A stretch of 64,000 nucleotides of DNA from Evansella cellulosilytica DSM 2522 (GCF_000177235.2 NC_014829.1:3162001-3226000), one strand, 5' to 3'. Shown: positions 9,598-18,860, counted from the stretch's first letter. Notes: generated by a model not told the origin, from the letters alone. Made by a program: numbers and translations.

Positions 9598-10764
9598 ATG
9601 GCACAACCTAAGTACATTATGAATATCGATAAGATTACGCAAATTCCCGAAGAAGAGCGAGCAAAGCTAAAAAAGATTACAGAAAAATTTGTTTTTCGTG
9701 TAAACGATTACTACTTAAACCTAATTGATTGGAATAATCCGAACGACCCAATAAAAAAGCTTATCATTCCAAATGAAGGTGAGTTAGAAGAATATGGTCG
9801 CTGGGATGCTTCCGATGAAGATACGAACTATGCCGCTCCTGGCTGTCAGCATAAATACGGAACTACTGCGTTACTTATCGTTTCCGAAGTTTGTGGTGCT
9901 TACTGTCGTTATTGTTTCCGAAAGCGTTTATTCAGAAACGATATAAAAGAAGCAATGGCTGATGTTCAACCAGGTATTGAATACATTAAGAACAACCCTC
10001 AGATCAATAATGTATTACTTACGGGGGGAGATTCACTCATTTTAGCTACAAAGAAATTACGCTTAATTATCGAGCAATTACGTGAGATCCCTCATGTAAA
10101 AATTATTCGTCTTGGGTCAAAAATGCCCGTCTTTAACCCAATGCGCATATACGAAGACCAGGAATTATTAGATCTCATAAAAGAGTACTCTACACCAGAA
10201 CAAAGAATTTATGTGATGGCACACATTAATCACCCTGTAGAAATTACAGAAGAAGCAAAAAAAGGCTTCGACGCATTGCATAATGCTGGTGCTATCGTTG
10301 TTAACCAAACGCCAGTATTAAAAGGTATTAATGATGACCCTGAAGTGCTTGCAGAATTATTAGACAAGTTATCATGGGCAGGTGTAACACCATACTACTT
10401 CTTCATTAATAGACCAGTTGCTGGAAATAATGATTTCGTGTTAACGCTAGAGGAAGCTTATAACGCTGTTGAAGCTGCAAAAGCGAAAACTTCTGGTCTT
10501 GGAAAAAGAGTTCGTCTATCAATGAGTCATACATCAGGTAAAATTGAAGTACTTGCCATTGATAACGGTAAAGCATACTTAAAATATCATCAATCTCGTG
10601 ATGGTGATTATGGTAAATTTATGGTATTAGATTGCCCGAAGGATGCTGCATGGTTCGATGACCTACCAGGAAATGAACAATACTGGGAGCCTCCAAAGAA
10701 AAAGTTAGATAGCTTTGTTGGTGCAAACGAAAAAATTAAAGCAAAAGATGAAGTAAACATCTAA
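9598..10764 (+). CDS. KamA family radical SAM aminomutase (substrate uncertain)
   Basis: The protein has 388 residues. The radical SAM cluster motif is C99-x3-C103-x2-C106 (CGAYCRYCF), followed by LTGGDSL (~141-147). K315 in HTSGK aligns with the PLP-binding lysine of lysine 2,3-aminomutase (K337 in the clostridial enzyme). Aligned from memory, the two aspartates that hold the lysine side chain there fall on N271/R272 and S308, so lysine is doubtful. Glutamate 2,3-aminomutase also lacks these aspartates and carries a basic residue. The zinc-binding C-terminal cysteines of the lysine enzyme are absent. It is divergent from the aminotransferase. Expected reaction: 2,3-migration of an amino group. 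Confidence 0.88.
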   Translation: MAQPKYIMNIDKITQIPEEERAKLKKITEKFVFRVNDYYLNLIDWNNPNDPIKKLIIPNEGELEEYGRWDASDEDTNYAAPGCQHKYGTTALLIVSEVCGAYCRYCFRKRLFRNDIKEAMADVQPGIEYIKNNPQINNVLLTGGDSLILATKKLRLIIEQLREIPHVKIIRLGSKMPVFNPMRIYEDQELLDLIKEYSTPEQRIYVMAHINHPVEITEEAKKGFDALHNAGAIVVNQTPVLKGINDDPEVLAELLDKLSWAGVTPYYFFINRPVAGNNDFVLTLEEAYNAVEAAKAKTSGLGKRVRLSMSHTSGKIEVLAIDNGKAYLKYHQSRDGDYGKFMVLDCPKDAAWFDDLPGNEQYWEPPKKKLDSFVGANEKIKAKDEVNI

Positions 10765-10851
10765 CCATTTAACATTATTCTATTAAAATTTTGAAAGTGA
10801 AGGGGCTATTCATGTCTAATAATAGCCATGGAATAGCTACACTTTCCGCAT

Positions 10852-10878
10852 GCCCACTAGACCTCATAGTGGGCTTTT
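10852..10878 (+). terminator. Terminator after the KamA-like gene
   Basis: An 8-bp perfect stem GCCCACTA/TAGTGGGC (10852-10859, 10867-10874) is followed by TTTT. Confidence 0.75.
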
Positions 10879-10910
10879 ATGTGATTGCTGTGTCCCCGAA
10901 CATAGTTAAA

Positions 10911-10949
10911 GGTTGACTGAAAGGGTAACATTCATCTTTCCAGTCAACC
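10911..10949. repeat. Hairpin repeat, GACTGAAAAGG family
   Basis: The arms GGTTGACTGAAAG and CTTTCCAGTCAACC form a near-perfect hairpin. The same GACTSAAWAGG core recurs in many intergenic regions of this window (12001, 18816, 20583, 24113, 25613, 31811 and others). Confidence 0.7.
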
Positions 10950-11076
10950 TCTTATATATGTATGTCTAATATAATCTGATTGTATAGACTATTGACTACG
11001 TATCCTCATACCAATTGCATTTACTTCATGCTAAAATAAATGATAATGTTTATTATAGAAGGAGGCTGCTAGTGTC

Positions 11077-11820
11077 ATGAAAAAGACGATTCTATACATA
11101 TTATTACTGACATTAGTTAGCTGTCACTACTCCCCTGCCCCCTCTATGATTGATTCCTCTCATGAGTCTCCAATATTTGAACAGTTTAAGATGTTCCCAC
11201 TAATGGTGACATATACTGAAACTAATGAGTTTGAAGATTTTTTTACACTAACCTTTGAATTTACACACGTTGATGACACACCTCTTTCACCTGATGACTA
11301 TGTAGTACGGTTTCCAAGCTATATATTTGACGAAAATAATATTCCATATAAAATCTCTCAATATAATATCGATATACACAATCATGAAAGTTTTTTTGTT
11401 AATCTCGACGTAGCGCCACAACTAGATACTCATTCAAAAAAATTAATGATTCCTATTACAATTACACCATCTCTTTATGAAGAAGGATACCTGTTCACTA
11501 TAACGAACAATGAAAGTGACAATCTTTCTCTAGGAGATATGCACTTGCATAATATAAATATTGATAAAAATCATATTTCATTTGAATTATACGATGAGTA
11601 CCAACAGACGTTGAACAGGAACATCTCCTATGATTTTATGAAATTAAAAGAAAATCAAAAAGTTTACCCTCTACTTTCTAACGTAACCTATAAAAATACA
11701 GGCAAACTAATTGAGCTGTCATTTGCCCACTCATTAGAATATCCAATTGAATTAATTATACATCGAACAACCGTTACCTTACCTCAATGGGAATTCACCT
11801 TTATCGTTGATGTAAATTGA
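11077..11820 (+). CDS. Predicted lipoprotein of unknown function
   Basis: The protein has 247 residues. The N-terminus MKKTILYILLLTLVSCHYS is a lipoprotein signal with the lipid-attachment Cys at about residue 16. The rest is polar with many beta-strand-like alternating stretches and no motif I recognise. A GAAGGAGGCTG ribosome binding site and an isolated position between terminators suggest a single-gene unit. Function not assignable. Confidence 0.75.
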   Translation: MKKTILYILLLTLVSCHYSPAPSMIDSSHESPIFEQFKMFPLMVTYTETNEFEDFFTLTFEFTHVDDTPLSPDDYVVRFPSYIFDENNIPYKISQYNIDIHNHESFFVNLDVAPQLDTHSKKLMIPITITPSLYEEGYLFTITNNESDNLSLGDMHLHNINIDKNHISFELYDEYQQTLNRNISYDFMKLKENQKVYPLLSNVTYKNTGKLIELSFAHSLEYPIELIIHRTTVTLPQWEFTFIVDVN

Positions 11821-12000
11821 GGAAAGACCATTATTTAGAATTCGTAATGTTATACCATCCCTCTTGAAATTATCTGTTCCCCCCTATAGATTAGATTGAG
11901 GTAGTCCCAAAAGTTATTAAAAAGCATGGCAATGCTCCACTACTATAAAAAAATGATAGAGGGCATTAAAGGATTGCGGCGGCTTTGCACATTGCTTAGA

Positions 12001-12040
12001 GATTGACTCAAAAGGTAAAATTCAACCTTTTGAGTCAATT
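12001..12040. repeat. Hairpin repeat, GACTCAAAAGGT family
   Basis: The arms ATTGACTCAAAAGGT and ACCTTTTGAGTCAAT pair perfectly around an 8-nt loop. On its upstream side (about 11940-12000) sits a tail that in reverse complement matches the tail beside the copy at 24113 (TAAGCAATGTGC ... GCAATC). The stem lies between two convergent genes and may double as a terminator. Confidence 0.7.
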
Positions 12041-12043
12041 TCT

Positions 12044-12577
12044 TTATTCAAAGTCGTCATTATCCATAGGCATATATCCGTGAGGAGGTAGCATTCCAGG
12101 TGCTGCAACTCCATGAGGTGGTGTAACAGGAGCTTGCTGCGGTGGTGCTGGCATCTCTGGATATTCTTGAAGTGGCACTTGTGCTTTAGTAGGCTTTACT
12201 TCATGTTGCGCTTGTTGAACATTTGCACCGTGCCCAGTCATTGCACCATGCCCCATATGTCCATGTAACCCTTGCTGTGGCATTGGAGCTTGTTGTATAG
12301 GGTGCTGATTGATATGTGTCAAAGGAGCCATTTCCATTTGACCATAGATAGGATGCCCCATGTTTGGCGTCATTGGCATGTGACCGTACTGTTGTTGTGG
12401 TGACATACCCTCGTAGCCCTGCATTCCATAAGGTGTAGGTGTCATCGGCTGCATTGGATAGCCATGCATGTGAGCTCCTTCTGTCGCATGAGGTACGTTT
12501 ATATTTCCATAATAGCTATGGTGAGGTTGTGGCATATTATTTTGAATTCCCATTGGTTTCTTGCAGTTACAGCTCAT
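12044..12577 (-). CDS. Met/His/Pro/Gln-rich spore-coat-like protein
   Basis: I place the start at the ATG at 12577 (MSCNCKKPMG), directly behind GAAAGGGGAAAAATA, giving 177 residues. The protein is dominated by Met, His, Pro, Gln and Gly with a CNC motif at the start, low complexity and an acidic end (DNDDFE). There are no membrane segments. The composition is like that of Bacillus coat and crust proteins, and the promoter upstream matches sigma-K, so expression in the late mother cell is likely. The His/Met richness could allow metal binding (speculative). No family name is supportable. Confidence 0.7.
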   Translation of the reverse strand: MSCNCKKPMGIQNNMPQPHHSYYGNINVPHATEGAHMHGYPMQPMTPTPYGMQGYEGMSPQQQYGHMPMTPNMGHPIYGQMEMAPLTHINQHPIQQAPMPQQGLHGHMGHGAMTGHGANVQQAQHEVKPTKAQVPLQEYPEMPAPPQQAPVTPPHGVAAPGMLPPHGYMPMDNDDFE

Positions 12578-12619
12578 TATTTTTCCCCTTTCATCTACGC
12601 TTTTTATTATGCACAATGA

Positions 12620-12646
12620 TATATTATGAGTTGGGGAGAAAAATGT
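12620..12646 (-). promoter_or_regulatory. Sigma-K-like promoter of the coat-like gene
   Basis: On the minus strand CATAATATA (12620-12628) fits the sigma-K -10 consensus CATAnnnTA. AC (12645-12646) lies 16 nt upstream as expected for the -35. Confidence 0.6.
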
Positions 12647-12702
12647 GATTTTGTCCTACTGTATTCGCCGTTACGGGGACATCCCTAGACAATGGTTTTA
12701 AA

Positions 12703-13575
12703 TTAGTTTCTTACTTGATTTACGAGCGTACCGAGCCCTTCGACTTTAATTTCTACTGTATCTCCATCTTTTAAAAATTTGGGCGGTTGATAACCGCTTC
12801 CCGTTCCTTTTGGAGTACCCATTGCAATGATATCTCCCTTTTGCAACGTCATTCCTTTACTTAACGTTTCAATGATTGTTGGTATAGAAAAAACCATTAA
12901 ATCAAAAGTAGCTCGTTGACGCACCTCACCATTCACTTTCGTTATAAGCTCTTTATCATGAAACGGATAAAAGCTCTCTTTATCAATGATATAAGGCCCC
13001 ATTGGACAAAAAGTATCTAAACTTTTCCCAATAAAAAACTGTTGATGTTGCTTTTGTAAATCTCTGGCTGTTACATCATTCATTATCGTGAAGCCAAATA
13101 TATAATCCCAAGCCTCAGATTCACTAATCCCTTTTCCCCCTCGACCTAAAATAACGGCTAGTTCACCTTCATAGTCAACCTTTTCTGTTACCCCCCTATG
13201 CAATTGTATGTCACCATAATTCCCGATCACTGTAGTTGGTGCTTTAGTGAAAATTACTGGGGACGATGGGGCTGATTCACTCCCCATTTCTTTTGCATGA
13301 TCTATGTAGTTTTTACCTACAGCAAATATGTTTCTATTTGGCTTCGGTATTGGAGCTTCCCATTTAAATAAAGGATCTTTCACAGATAACGCTTCAACAT
13401 CATTCCATTCAGCTTCTATTTTTCTTACTTTTTTCATCCCATCTTCTTCCGAAAGAAAATCTAAAAAACTTGTCGAAGCTATAATACCGTTACCAAGCGG
13501 AACGACCTTCTGTCCTTCATCAACTACTAAACCAAAATTGGGTTCGCCATTATAAGTAAAACTTACGAACTTCAT
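12703..13575 (-). CDS. Fumarylacetoacetate hydrolase (FAH) family protein
   Basis: The start is taken at ATG 13575 (MKFVSFTYNGEPNFG) behind AGAGGTGATTT, giving 290 residues. The C-terminal ~200 residues show the FAH fold signature: VGKNYIDHAKEMG, the metal-binding E-x-E in VDYEGELAVILGR, and the late GDIIAMGTPKGTGSG loop. Family members hydrolyse or decarboxylate 2-oxo acids and related compounds (fumarylpyruvate, oxaloacetate, hydroxyhepta-dienedioate) with Mg2+ or Mn2+. The true substrate is not readable and no catabolic neighbours are present. Confidence 0.9.
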   Translation of the reverse strand: MKFVSFTYNGEPNFGLVVDEGQKVVPLGNGIIASTSFLDFLSEEDGMKKVRKIEAEWNDVEALSVKDPLFKWEAPIPKPNRNIFAVGKNYIDHAKEMGSESAPSSPVIFTKAPTTVIGNYGDIQLHRGVTEKVDYEGELAVILGRGGKGISESEAWDYIFGFTIMNDVTARDLQKQHQQFFIGKSLDTFCPMGPYIIDKESFYPFHDKELITKVNGEVRQRATFDLMVFSIPTIIETLSKGMTLQKGDIIAMGTPKGTGSGYQPPKFLKDGDTVEIKVEGLGTLVNQVRN

Positions 13576-13700
13576 CAAATCACCTCTTATTCTAATCATA
13601 CGTCAAATTGACGAAAAGCAAAATATCCTCTCAAAAGAAATAGCACACTTTCTACCTCATAGCATCATAGAGTATTGAAAAAGGATAAAAGGTGATTTCA

Positions 13701-14252
13701 TTGGCTCACATATCTCATAAGTATTTTGAAACGAAACGAAAGCAAAGAGTATTACTTAGAACTGCAACGGCTAACGATGGCCTCGGCATGCATACATTAA
13801 CAAAGGAGGTATTGTTCGAGGAAAAAGGACTAGTTATGACAATAAAGGACTTCACAATGACTGTAGAAGAGCAGGCTCAACAAAATGAGTGGTATCTTCA
13901 ACTTCCCCATACTTTAACACTAGTTGCTGAACATAATCATATAATTATTGGCATCTTAACTATAGAACCTGAAATATTTCTTAAAACCGCTCACCGTTGC
14001 AATATAGGGCTAATCATAAAAGAGGAATTTCGCTCCTTACAAATCGGATGGGCATTAATGAACACTGCAATTTCATGGGCTAAAAATACACCGTACTATG
14101 AAAAAATAGAGTTAGAAGTATTAAGCTCAAATCACGCGGCAATTAAGTTATATGAAAGACTTGGTTTCCAAATAGAAGGAACGGTTAACAATGCAATAAA
14201 GCATCGTGACGATCACTATGAAAACCTTCATAGAATGGGTTTATCTTTATAA
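13701..14252 (+). CDS. GNAT family N-acetyltransferase
   Basis: The start is probably TTG 13701 behind AAAAGGTGATTTCA; an in-frame GTG lies 9 bp upstream but overlaps the binding site. About 183 residues. The acetyl-CoA-binding region is at IGLIIKEEFRSLQIGWALMNTAISWAK, and the GNAT C-terminal signature follows (ELEVLSSNHAAIKLYERLGFQIEGT). The acceptor substrate is unknown. Confidence 0.88.
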   Translation: MAHISHKYFETKRKQRVLLRTATANDGLGMHTLTKEVLFEEKGLVMTIKDFTMTVEEQAQQNEWYLQLPHTLTLVAEHNHIIIGILTIEPEIFLKTAHRCNIGLIIKEEFRSLQIGWALMNTAISWAKNTPYYEKIELEVLSSNHAAIKLYERLGFQIEGTVNNAIKHRDDHYENLHRMGLSL

Positions 14253-14363
14253 GTTCATACGCGATTACTTAATGATGAGAAACCATTTTCGTCATTCTCT
14301 GTCACCGCAAATCAATTTATGATATGATAAGCGGTGATATTTAGGAAAATTGGAGGCAAGCCT

Positions 14364-16085
14364 ATGAACATCGTAGTTACTACACTTAATGCAAAATATA
14401 TTCATACGTGTCTCGCTTTAAGATTACTAAAAGCATATTCTGCCCCGGAGCATGATGTTGAAATAGTTGAGTATACAATTAAAGATCCCGAATTAAATGT
14501 CGTGAGTGATTTATTTTCTAAATCTCCTGACATCATCGGATTCAGCTGCTACATATGGAACATTGAAAAAACCATCCAAATCGTAAAGCTACTAAAGAAA
14601 GTTTTACCTGACACAAAAATTGTTCTAGGTGGACCAGAAGTTTCTTACGATACTGAGTACTGGCTAAAAAGAGTGGAGGAAGTTGATTATATTGTACGTG
14701 GGGAAGGTGAAGAAACGTTTAAACAGCTTCTCCATCAATTAAAATCAGGTGAGAGTGTTGAGACTATTGGAAGTTTGGGATATAGAAGGGATGGCAAGGT
14801 CACCAGTACTCCATCTAGACCGAACTTAGATATATCGAAAATTCCTTCCCCTTATCGCTTTGACTTTGATCGTCACGAACTTAGTAAACGTATAGTCTAT
14901 TTTGAGACAAGCCGTGGATGTCCATTCCAATGTCAATTTTGTCTGTCTTCCATAGAGGTCGGTGTACGCTATTATGATATTGAAAATGTAAAATCAGACA
15001 TTCTTTACCTCATTGAAAATGGTGCGAAGATGATCAAATTTATTGACCGTACCTTCAATATTAAACGAGATTATGCAATGGAGATGTTTCAATTTCTTAT
15101 TGAAAATCATGGCGGTTGTGAATTCCAATTCGAAATTACTGCTGATATTATGAGGCCAGAGGTGCTACAATACCTCAATGAACATGCACCACCTGGGGTA
15201 TTTCGTTTCGAAATAGGTGTCCAATCGACAAATGATCTTACGAACGATCTAGTGAAACGACGTCAAAACTTTAAGAAGCTAGCTAGAACAGTAACGTTAG
15301 TTAAAGAAGGTGGAAAAATAGATCAACACCTTGACCTAATAGCCGGTCTTCCAGAAGAAAATTATGATTCCTTTAAGAAAACATTCAACGATGTCTTTGC
15401 ATTGCGACCAGAAGAATTGCAGCTTGGCTTTTTAAAAATGCTACGCGGTACCGGAATGCGTGCCATGGCAGATCAATATAAATATAAATATATGGACTAT
15501 GCACCGTATGAGATACTTTCTAACAATGTATTGAGCTTCCAAGAATTAACTCGTATTAAACGTGCAGAAGATATATTAGAGAAATTTTGGAATGATCATA
15601 GGCTTGATAATACGGTCGAGTACTTAATAGAACATGTCTTTGAAACTCCTTTTGACTTTTTCCAACTTTTCGGTGATTATTGGGATAAAAAAGGCTGGGG
15701 ACGTATTGGACATCAGTTTGAAGACTTATTCGTAAGATTAAAAGAATTTCTTGAAACGGAAAATGTAGACAACTTTGCGTTAATTGACGGCTTAATGAAG
15801 GTCGACTATCTCCTCCACTACAACCAGAAGCCACGAAAAAAATGGTGGGTGTCTAGCATTTCAAAAGAAGTGCATAATAACTTAATACAACATGCGATTG
15901 ATTCAGAGTTAAAATATAATGAGAAGAATATCGCAAAACACATCGTTGTAGAAAAAATACCATTTCACGTATCTAAGTGGATAAATGAGCGTAAGCTTGT
16001 TCATGGTGATTATTTATTTATTGTTCATTACGATTCAAAACGCAGCACTAAGTATTCCTACACGACAAAAATTAAACACATATAA
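14364..16085 (+). CDS. B12-binding domain-containing radical SAM protein (DUF4080 type)
   Basis: The start is ATG 14364 (MNIVVTTLNAKYIHT) behind TTGGAGGCAAG, giving 573 residues. The first ~140 residues form the cobalamin-binding domain (DIIGFSCYIWNIEK ... VLGGPEVSYD). The radical SAM cluster motif is in TSRGCPFQCQFCLSS, followed by elongator-like segments (FEIGVQSTN, DLIAGLPEE). The C-terminus matches what I know as DUF4080. Members resemble B12-dependent radical SAM methylases and cyclases; the substrate is unknown. The EamA gene follows within 22 bp and may be co-transcribed. Confidence 0.9.
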   Translation: MNIVVTTLNAKYIHTCLALRLLKAYSAPEHDVEIVEYTIKDPELNVVSDLFSKSPDIIGFSCYIWNIEKTIQIVKLLKKVLPDTKIVLGGPEVSYDTEYWLKRVEEVDYIVRGEGEETFKQLLHQLKSGESVETIGSLGYRRDGKVTSTPSRPNLDISKIPSPYRFDFDRHELSKRIVYFETSRGCPFQCQFCLSSIEVGVRYYDIENVKSDILYLIENGAKMIKFIDRTFNIKRDYAMEMFQFLIENHGGCEFQFEITADIMRPEVLQYLNEHAPPGVFRFEIGVQSTNDLTNDLVKRRQNFKKLARTVTLVKEGGKIDQHLDLIAGLPEENYDSFKKTFNDVFALRPEELQLGFLKMLRGTGMRAMADQYKYKYMDYAPYEILSNNVLSFQELTRIKRAEDILEKFWNDHRLDNTVEYLIEHVFETPFDFFQLFGDYWDKKGWGRIGHQFEDLFVRLKEFLETENVDNFALIDGLMKVDYLLHYNQKPRKKWWVSSISKEVHNNLIQHAIDSELKYNEKNIAKHIVVEKIPFHVSKWINERKLVHGDYLFIVHYDSKRSTKYSYTTKIKHI

Positions 16086-16107
16086 CAATTGATAGGAGAG
16101 AGTTTTT

Positions 16108-17019
16108 ATGTACAAAATGGCTTTTTTAATGATCGTCATTGGTGCCTCACTATGGGGGACAATTGGACTTTTTGTTAACGGCCTATATACTTTTGGCTTC
16201 TCTCCTATTGAAGTTGTTACGCTAAGGGTTACTGTAGCTTTTATTACTTTACTAGTCTATGTCGTCATAAAGGATATACACTCGCTGAAGATTAAGTGGA
16301 AGCACCTTCCATACTTTTTTGGTACGGGGGTTTGTAGCATTGTCTTTTTCAATTGGGCTTACTTCACTGCTATTCAAGAGATGAATTTATCTATTGCTGC
16401 AGTTCTCTTATATACGGGCCCAGCTTTTGTTACGATAATGTCTCGAATCTTTTTTAAGGAACTTATTACCCCACAAAAAATGATTGCGTTAGTGACGACT
16501 TTTATTGGATGCGTACTTGTGATCGGACTACTTCCATTTAATGATGTTACTATGTTTTCCTTTTATGGATTCATCATCGGATTAAGTTCTGGGTTTGGTT
16601 ATGCACTTTACAGCATTTTTGGGAAAATAGCCCTTGCAAATTATTCATCATTAACAACGACAGTGTATACCTTTTTTATTGCTACATTAGTACTTATACC
16701 TACGAGCGGTCTATTCAATCATGGTGTTTCTTTCATAAACACACAAACAGTTTTACTTAGTTTAGGGCTTGGCATCATCCCTACAGTATTAGCTTACTTA
16801 CTTTATACAAAAGGGCTTCAATCTATTGAATCTAGTAAGGCATCTATCGCTACCACGATTGAGCCTGTCGTCGCTGCACTAATTGGCGTTTTTATTTTTA
16901 AAGATACTGTAACATATTGGCAAGTAGTAGGGATGTTATGTATCGTAATGGCAGTGATGTTTATGCACCTTCCTTGGCCTGTCAAATTAACGAAAAAGGC
17001 ATATCGTCACGTATCATAG
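16108..17019 (+). CDS. EamA/DMT family transporter
   Basis: The protein has 303 residues with ten hydrophobic helices in two EamA repeats (drug/metabolite transporter superfamily). Typical motifs are GASLWGTIGLFVNGL near the start and EPVVAALIGVFIFKD in the second repeat. Family members export or import amino acids and related metabolites. The ribosome binding site GATAGGAGAG precedes the ATG. It is probably in one transcript with the radical SAM gene upstream; terminator at 17048. Confidence 0.9.
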   Translation: MYKMAFLMIVIGASLWGTIGLFVNGLYTFGFSPIEVVTLRVTVAFITLLVYVVIKDIHSLKIKWKHLPYFFGTGVCSIVFFNWAYFTAIQEMNLSIAAVLLYTGPAFVTIMSRIFFKELITPQKMIALVTTFIGCVLVIGLLPFNDVTMFSFYGFIIGLSSGFGYALYSIFGKIALANYSSLTTTVYTFFIATLVLIPTSGLFNHGVSFINTQTVLLSLGLGIIPTVLAYLLYTKGLQSIESSKASIATTIEPVVAALIGVFIFKDTVTYWQVVGMLCIVMAVMFMHLPWPVKLTKKAYRHVS

Positions 17020-17047
17020 CTTTTAGAACAATCTCGTTAATTTTAAA

Positions 17048-17090
17048 AAAGGAGTACGATAAGCATGAGGCCTATCGTACTCCTTTCTCT
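17048..17090. terminator. Bidirectional terminator between convergent genes
   Basis: The stem AAAGGAGTACGATA/TATCGTACTCCTTT (17048-17061, 17073-17086) lies between the EamA (+) and PAP2 (-) genes, with A and T runs on both sides. Confidence 0.85.
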
Positions 17091-17983
17091 TATCGTTCTT
17101 TCTTGTATAGTTTCAAGGCAGTAAACAAGTATGGTGCTCCCCATAATCCCCATATACCCATTAGAGCGTATCGAAGTCCATCAAAAGCTGCTGACCCCTC
17201 TGGGAATATTGCTTTTAATCCAGCTTGTAAGCCAAATAATCCAGCAAGACCTATTATATATGCTAGTATCTTTTTGATCCAAGCAGAAGGTATTACCATT
17301 TTCACATACTTCTTTTCAAGAAAATATCCAATTCCAGTTCCTAACAAGAAGCCACTATAAGCGAAGCCTTCGCTATCATTAAATAATAAGACCATGATAA
17401 AAGGTATAACAATCGATAATATCAGTTTTGTTCTATCTGTAAGGCTTGTAATTCCCTTTTCAACGAAATGATATGTAACGATAATTCCAATCGCTAATAG
17501 GACTCCTACGAGGACATCTGTAGGCCAATGAACACCTGTATATAAGCGAGCAATGGAAATAAGAAATACAAGAACGATTGTAAATATCCAAAAAGCACGT
17601 TTATTTAATCGGTATGCAATAAACCCCCATAAAGTAGCTGAGCCTTGTGCATGTCCACTAGGAAAACTATCATGAGGAAATCTAGAACCAACCTCAGCTG
17701 AATCAACATATAAAGAGTTAATATTGAGTCCTTCTATACCAACAGGCCTTGTTACGGCAAAAATCACTTTTAACCACGCATTAATATAAACTGATAATAG
17801 AAATACGTAAATTAAACGAATACCAAACGACTTCGATAAACACCAAAAAACAAATGGTAATATAATAAAATAAAATTCCTCGTTGCCAAGAAACGTTAAA
17901 ATCCATGCAATCTGGTCTAAAAATGGTTGCTGTAACCCCGTCATAAATCTAATAATCTCTATTTCTAATTCGCGCAAATTCAT
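17090..17983 (-). CDS. PAP2-family membrane phosphatase
   Basis: The protein has 297 residues with several membrane helices. The three acid-phosphatase motifs are visible: K-x6-RP (KVIFAVTRP), PSGH (FPSGHAQG) and S-R-x5-H-x3-D (SIARLYTGVHWPTDV). These residues make the catalytic site of PAP2 lipid phosphatases, which dephosphorylate undecaprenyl diphosphate, phosphatidic acid or similar lipids outside the membrane. The protein is longer than BcrC-type enzymes, with three extra C-terminal helices. Substrate not certain. Confidence 0.92.
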   Translation of the reverse strand: MNLRELEIEIIRFMTGLQQPFLDQIAWILTFLGNEEFYFIILPFVFWCLSKSFGIRLIYVFLLSVYINAWLKVIFAVTRPVGIEGLNINSLYVDSAEVGSRFPHDSFPSGHAQGSATLWGFIAYRLNKRAFWIFTIVLVFLISIARLYTGVHWPTDVLVGVLLAIGIIVTYHFVEKGITSLTDRTKLILSIVIPFIMVLLFNDSEGFAYSGFLLGTGIGYFLEKKYVKMVIPSAWIKKILAYIIGLAGLFGLQAGLKAIFPEGSAAFDGLRYALMGIWGLWGAPYLFTALKLYKKER

Positions 17984-18088
17984 TCCCCTTCCTTATAAGC
18001 AGATCTATATTTTTAATACTTATGTTACTCATTTGTTGGACATGCCTCCACCATCACGTTTCCGCCGATTTTTTTAGCGTTAACGCCT

Positions 18089-18709
18089 CTATACTTCTGA
18101 ACAATATTCAACAAGACGTTTAACTGCTTTTTCTTGAAGTTCTATAGACATACTCGGTATTTGTGGTTTCTTCACGACCATATTTGGAGACGCTGGTACG
18201 TGGATAAAACCAGCTTTTACTGACAACTTTTCGTTATTAATGACATTTAAAACACTATATAAAGTATTGTTACAAATATACGTACCAGCAGTATTTGATA
18301 TTTGGGCTGGTATCCCTTCTTTTATTAACACATCCGTCATTTTTCGAATAGGTAATGTTGAAAACAAGCCATCTGGACCATTTTGGTCGATGAGTTTATC
18401 TTTTGGCTGTTCTCCTAAATTATCGCCTAACTCCCCTTCTCCTACCGTATCTTGAATATTAATGCCAATTCTTTCTAGTGTAATTGCTCCTCTTCCAACA
18501 GCAACACCTAATGAAATGACATAATCTGGTTTCATCTCCTTTATTTTATCTATGAGAATGGACGCACATTCATCATACACAACAGGTAAAATGAACGTAT
18601 TCAATTCTACATTATCAATGTTCCATTTTGCACTTTTAGCAATAATCTCCATTGTAGGGTTTGTAGTTAATTTACCAAAAGGCTCAAATCCAGTTAAAAT
18701 AATTTTCAC
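18089..18709 (-). CDS. pcp: Pyrrolidone-carboxylate peptidase
   Basis: The protein has 206 residues, the usual size of this cysteine peptidase, which removes N-terminal pyroglutamate from peptides. Catalytic Glu79 (in TLERIG), Cys146 (TYICNN) and His170 (GFIHVP) are all in their family contexts, and the N-terminus ILTGFEPFG is diagnostic. Cytoplasmic. Single-gene unit; no nearby terminator stands out. Confidence 0.95.
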   Translation of the reverse strand: MKIILTGFEPFGKLTTNPTMEIIAKSAKWNIDNVELNTFILPVVYDECASILIDKIKEMKPDYVISLGVAVGRGAITLERIGINIQDTVGEGELGDNLGEQPKDKLIDQNGPDGLFSTLPIRKMTDVLIKEGIPAQISNTAGTYICNNTLYSVLNVINNEKLSVKAGFIHVPASPNMVVKKPQIPSMSIELQEKAVKRLVEYCSEV

Positions 18710-18815
18710 TTTTCAATTCTCCTTTCAACTTCTTTCTATTATTTTCTCTCTAAATTAAAAATAGTTCAAGCCTCTCCTCCTTTTTTCAAATTAAGCAGTA
18801 CATAAACTGTGAAAA

Positions 18816-18860
18816 GAGGGAGCTGAAAAAGGCCTCCGACATTTACCTTTTTCAATCCCT
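18816..18860. repeat. Hairpin repeat, GAGCTGAAAAAGG family
   Basis: The arms AGGGAGCTGAAAAAGG and ACCTTTTTCAATCCCT face each other. This is a diverged copy of the dispersed hairpin family and lies immediately upstream of the DUF1659 gene. Confidence 0.6.
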
